A stretch of DNA of 35,685 nt. Origin: an uncultured Spartobacteria bacterium (lineage in GTDB: Bacteria > Verrucomicrobiota > Verrucomicrobiia > Chthoniobacterales > Chthoniobacteraceae). The DNA is taken from contig CAIURC010000177.1 of assembly GCA_903901425.1 (NCBI GenBank), forward strand, positions 1-35,685, read 5' to 3'. The notes under the pieces are model-generated. The model did not search any database and was not told where the DNA came from. It saw only the letters and a list, made by a program, of their open reading frames with translations. The translations under genes and the position numbers were made by a program. Of the stretch, positions 32,394 through 35,685 are shown in pieces. Every line of letters begins with the position of its first letter. Within the stretch, counting starts at the first letter, position 1.

Positions 32394-35300
32394 TTATTTC
32401 TTAGCGGCCGGGGCTGCTTTTGCGGGGGCCTTTGGGTCGGCAGGTTTACCAGTTGTGGCAGCTGCGGCAGGTGTAGCGGCCGGGGTCTGCGGGATACTGA
32501 TGGCGCCGTTCATTTTCTTCTCAATGAGTTGTGCACCGCGCCACAGGCCTTCCGGTGCAAGTTCGGTTTCCGCCGGGAACAAGGCGCCGACTTTGATGTA
32601 GTTGTTGATGGCGCTGTCAAGGTCGCCGCGCTTGTGGGAGATGTCGCCGATGAGGAGCATGGCTCTGGCCCTGAGGTTGGTGGCAGCGGTGGTGGATTTT
32701 GCAACTGTGCCAAGACGTTTGAGGGCCTCGTCGTAGTTCTGGAATTCCACCTCGTTCTCGGCGATCCCGTACTCAGCTTCCAGAAGTTTGGAGGAGAACG
32801 GGTAGTTGGTTTTGAGTTCCTCGAACTGCTTGGCCGCCTCCACTTTTTTGCCTTGGCCCTGAAGCACCTTCCCGATCCCGTACGTTGCAATGGACTGGGC
32901 ATCGGCAATCATCCGGGAGGCTTTGGCCGGTTGGACTTTTGGAGGAAGCGGGTAGTCTTTCGCCAGTTTTTCAAAGACTTTCCTCGCCTCATCCCATGCC
33001 TTCCGTTTGAGCAGAAGGCCACCGTACAAGTCGAGGTCTGCTGGCGCGTAGAGTAGCTTTGCCTGATACGCGCTCTTCATCACCTCGAACGATTTGGGCT
33101 CGTTCTTTTCAGACAGAAGCCCGGCGTATGCGAACAGGATTTTGCTCCGGGTGGGCGGGTTGGAATCAAACTGCTTGGCGAATTCTTGGAAGTAGGTATC
33201 CACGTCCTGCTCGGTTTTGAGCTTCACCCGTTGCACGATTTTCTGGCACCCCAGCAGGGTTTGCAGCGCCCTTGAAACTTCTGCGGACTCTGGAAATCCG
33301 GTGATCACTTTTTCAGAGTCTGAAACGGCCCTGTCGATGTACCGGCGCCAGTCTTCACGCTGGGACTCGTTGAGCGAAAGGTAGACGCCCATTTCATCGG
33401 CAAGTTTTTTGGCGTGCTCGCCTGAACGCACCAAAGCCTTGGAGCCGTCTTCCTCTTTGGGGCGTTTTTCCAAGTATTCCGCGTAGGTGGCGATTGCGCC
33501 GGCCAGATTGCGTTCGCTCACCTGAATCTGGGCAACGTAATCGTAGGCCGTGTAAAGCTGAGGGGAATCCGGGTAATTCTGAATGAACTGCTGCATCAGC
33601 CCCTTCACTTCCTCCAGTTTTCCTTCCCGTTGGAGAATGCCTGCCCGCTGGAAATAACTTGGGGGCGCCTGATCCGATTTCGGAAATTTTTCAGCAACTG
33701 TTTGGAAACTCTTCGATGCACCCGCCGGGTCGCCATTCGCGACCTGAGCCTGTCCGAGCACGAGGAGAGCCGCAGATTCCAAGGGGTTGCCGGGATAGGT
33801 TTTGAGGAAAAGCTCCGCTGCGGCCTGGGAACCTTTGGGATCCCCGCCCAACAGGGCGAGCTGGCTAACCCAGAATGCTGCCTGACCGCCTTCCACCGAG
33901 CCCGGAAATTTGTCCCGCACTTCCGTGTACGTCTTCAGTGCGTCCTGATTTTTATTGGTTTTCTGGTGGATGGTGGCGATCCCGAGAAGTGCGGCGCGGG
34001 CCTGATCCTCGGGCGGGTTTCCGGACACGAATTTATTGAGGACGGCCAGAGCGTCATCGTAGCGTTCCAGCGGAATGAGGGAGAGGGCTTCGTTGAGCGT
34101 GGCGCTGCCTGTCAGCGTGCTCTTGGGATACAGATCGGATTGTTCCCGGAAATATTTTGCCGCCTTTTCGGGCTGGTTGAGAGCCGTGAAAGCCGCGCCC
34201 AGAACGATGGGGAGGTTCTCCGCGATGGGATCCCCCTTGTACTCCGCCATGAACTTGTCATACGCGGGCACGGCCTTGTCGACGATGTGCTGCGCTGCGT
34301 ACGTGAGGGCCATGTAGTAGGCCACTTGTTTCTTCTGCTCCGGATCCTCCACCTGCGGTTCGATGTGCCGGAGAATCACGCGGCAGGCGTCCCATTTCGA
34401 GAGAGCAACAAACAACTGCGCGGACTTGAGCCGGCAAGTCAGGCTCTGGTCAGCTTGGTCCTCAAGGTTCTGGGCCTTTTCGCGTTCCCGCTCCAGAAAA
34501 CGCTGCGTGCTCTTAAACCGGTCCGGAGGCATCCCCCCCCGTGCCAGCACCCCCTGAATCAACGCAATCCGCTCCCTCTGGATTTTCACCACAGTTTCTT
34601 TGGGAAGCACCGCGCGGTATGCGCTCAGGGCTAGATTGAGAAGCTGGGCCTTGCGGTCCCCAGTTTCCAGCAGGCCGCGGGACGCCTGCATCTCAGCCAG
34701 TTGAAAACGCGCGCTGTTTGCGAGCGCCATGTCCCCGCGCTGCAGGATGATCTCGCCCAAGTACTTGCTGGCTTCATCAAATGATTTTGCAAGTTCCGGG
34801 TCAGCCGCGTTGGCTTTGGCTGTACCCACAGTCCCTTTTGTCCCCAGCGCAACCGCCATCATGAACTTGGTGTCGAGCGCCGACTGGCTCTGGGGGAACT
34901 TCTGCAGATTGGTCCGGAGCGCCGCGATCGCCTCATCGTACATTTCAATCCCGTAAAAGGCGCGCGATTTTCCGTAGTTGGCGGCCTCCACTTCCTCGCT
35001 GGCCGGGTACTTCTCGATGAATGCGTCAAATTCCTTGATCGTCGCAAGAAATGCTTCTTTCCGGCCCGGGTCGTTCAGTTGGAGTTTGCTGGCCTTCGCA
35101 TTGAGGATTTTCGGCACCAGACTGTACACCATTTCAAGCAACTCGGGTGGCGAGTTCCTCACCTCAGACGCCTTCCGGACCGTACCGACTGCGCGGTCGT
35201 AGTCGCCGAGCATGAAAAGGCAGTACCCCAGCCGGAAGGTCGCCTCCGGGATCATGGGCGAGGTCGGGTACTTCTGCGGAACTCCTTCAAAAAGCTTGGC

Positions 35301-35468
35301 TGCCTCCTCGAAGTTTCCTTCGTTAAACAGTCGCAACCCCTGCTGCGTGTCTTGGATATCCAAGCCCACCGGCGCTTGCCCAGAAACCGAGCTCACGAGT
35401 GCAGTGGTCGCCGATCCGAAGAGGACAGCGAGGGTTCGGACGGAGTGGGGGCTGCGAAATGGCGTCAT
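32394..35468 (-). CDS. Exported giant TPR protein, unknown function
   Basis: This 1024-residue protein has a signal peptide (about 1-32, RTLAVLFGSATTALVSSVSGQA). The rest consists of many TPR/Sel1-like helix pairs, e.g. GLRLFNEGNFEEAAKLFEGV, RLGYCLFMLGDYDRAVGTV, FPQSQSALDTKFMMAVALG and NLAGAIATYAEYLEKRP. The YPDSP/YPxS spacing recalls BamD/YbgF/PgaA-type periplasmic proteins. The C-terminal ~40 residues are Ala/Pro/Lys-rich and disordered. It may be a periplasmic scaffold for outer-membrane or polysaccharide export machinery (inference). The start at 35468 was chosen for the signal peptide; upstream codons in the same frame have no sense. It follows six C residues with no Shine-Dalgarno site. 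It leads the operon with the small lipoprotein and nth, and is divergent from a probable trpS. Confidence 0.82.
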   Translation of the reverse strand: MTPFRSPHSVRTLAVLFGSATTALVSSVSGQAPVGLDIQDTQQGLRLFNEGNFEEAAKLFEGVPQKYPTSPMIPEATFRLGYCLFMLGDYDRAVGTVRKASEVRNSPPELLEMVYSLVPKILNAKASKLQLNDPGRKEAFLATIKEFDAFIEKYPASEEVEAANYGKSRAFYGIEMYDEAIAALRTNLQKFPQSQSALDTKFMMAVALGTKGTVGTAKANAADPELAKSFDEASKYLGEIILQRGDMALANSARFQLAEMQASRGLLETGDRKAQLLNLALSAYRAVLPKETVVKIQRERIALIQGVLARGGMPPDRFKSTQRFLEREREKAQNLEDQADQSLTCRLKSAQLFVALSKWDACRVILRHIEPQVEDPEQKKQVAYYMALTYAAQHIVDKAVPAYDKFMAEYKGDPIAENLPIVLGAAFTALNQPEKAAKYFREQSDLYPKSTLTGSATLNEALSLIPLERYDDALAVLNKFVSGNPPEDQARAALLGIATIHQKTNKNQDALKTYTEVRDKFPGSVEGGQAAFWVSQLALLGGDPKGSQAAAELFLKTYPGNPLESAALLVLGQAQVANGDPAGASKSFQTVAEKFPKSDQAPPSYFQRAGILQREGKLEEVKGLMQQFIQNYPDSPQLYTAYDYVAQIQVSERNLAGAIATYAEYLEKRPKEEDGSKALVRSGEHAKKLADEMGVYLSLNESQREDWRRYIDRAVSDSEKVITGFPESAEVSRALQTLLGCQKIVQRVKLKTEQDVDTYFQEFAKQFDSNPPTRSKILFAYAGLLSEKNEPKSFEVMKSAYQAKLLYAPADLDLYGGLLLKRKAWDEARKVFEKLAKDYPLPPKVQPAKASRMIADAQSIATYGIGKVLQGQGKKVEAAKQFEELKTNYPFSSKLLEAEYGIAENEVEFQNYDEALKRLGTVAKSTTAATNLRARAMLLIGDISHKRGDLDSAINNYIKVGALFPAETELAPEGLWRGAQLIEKKMNGAISIPQTPAATPAAAATTGKPADPKAPAKAAPAAKK

Positions 35469-35649
35469 GGGGGGAAGAATAAAAAAGGAATAACGGACGA
35501 CCGGAAACCTTGCCACGCATTTTCTTAGAAGAATAGGAAAGGAAAAACAAAGGAAATGGTTCTTTTGGACGGATGAGGGCCATCTTGAGGTCTGGCGCCG
35601 CGCTTGACACCGATACACCGGATGCAAATGGTGCCCTCCCACTCAAGCC

Positions 35650-35685
35650 ATGGAAAAGCCCCGCATTGTTTCCGGAATCAAGCCC
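35650..35685 (+). CDS. trpS: Probable tryptophanyl-tRNA synthetase, first 12 codons only
   Basis: The ATG at 35650 opens MEKPRIVSGIKP and runs off the window. RIxSGxxP is the characteristic first strand of bacterial TrpRS, just before the ATP-binding HLGN motif, which would lie beyond the edge. It is divergent from the TPR operon. A TTGACA at 35604-35609 may be part of its promoter, but no good -10 box is seen at the proper distance. The identification rests on a dozen residues. Confidence 0.55.
   Translation, partial: MEKPRIVSGIKP

Noticed and set aside
35604-35632. TTGACA as a sigma-70 promoter of trpS
   Set aside because: No acceptable -10 box lies 16-18 bases downstream; mentioned only as a possibility.

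Overview
The window looks like chromosomal DNA of a Verrucomicrobiota bacterium or a close PVC-superphylum relative. This is inferred from gene content, not from a marker phylogeny. The pointers are a GC-rich sequence, a giant repetitive surface protein with an N-terminal LESRIAPA (LEPR-type) motif, the DUF1501 / PSD1-DUF1549-DUF1553 pair, an ECF sigma factor of the Rhodopirellula/Verrucomicrobium type, a FecR-LamG protein, a type I sulfatase, and few clear Shine-Dalgarno sites.

Layout. Positions 1-5320 hold the end of an unknown gene, a GlpG-like rhomboid protease, a lipoprotein and ClpB. Positions 5577-11212 are a plus-strand run: a membrane-anchored TPR protein, UvrB, pterin carbinolamine dehydratase (PhhB), a tiny one-helix membrane protein, an MgtE-type magnesium channel without its N domain, and ribulose-phosphate 3-epimerase. 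PhhB, the tiny protein and the MgtE-like gene overlap. Positions 11359-18684 hold secreted or surface functions: a GH16 glycosidase fused to what looks like a dead sialate O-acetylesterase domain, an antisense ferredoxin gene, and a 1651-residue surface protein with two families of tandem repeats, closed by a strong terminator.

Positions 18759-25052 (minus strand) are a four-gene module: ECF sigma factor, FecR-LamG transmembrane regulator, PSD1/DUF1549/DUF1553 cytochrome-like protein and DUF1501 protein. Four-base overlaps join the first pair and the last pair. Then come serA with its own terminator, a six-repeat NHL propeller protein, a divergent sulfatase, and trpD convergent with the sulfatase.

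Positions 30891-31406 contain an odd 9-bp-periodic repeat tract followed by the tmRNA gene (ssrA), whose tag ends in ALAA. The right end is a minus-strand operon: a 1024-residue TPR protein, a small lipoprotein, and endonuclease III overlapping the lipoprotein gene. The first 12 codons of a probable trpS lie divergently at the edge.

The part most like an under-described system is the sigma/FecR-LamG/PSD1/DUF1501 module. Its architecture suggests an envelope-sensing regulatory pair controlling an exported heme-containing and alkaline-phosphatase-clan pair, next to a sulfatase. This fits polysaccharide use, but that is inference. The GH16-pseudo-esterase fusion is the most unusual single protein.
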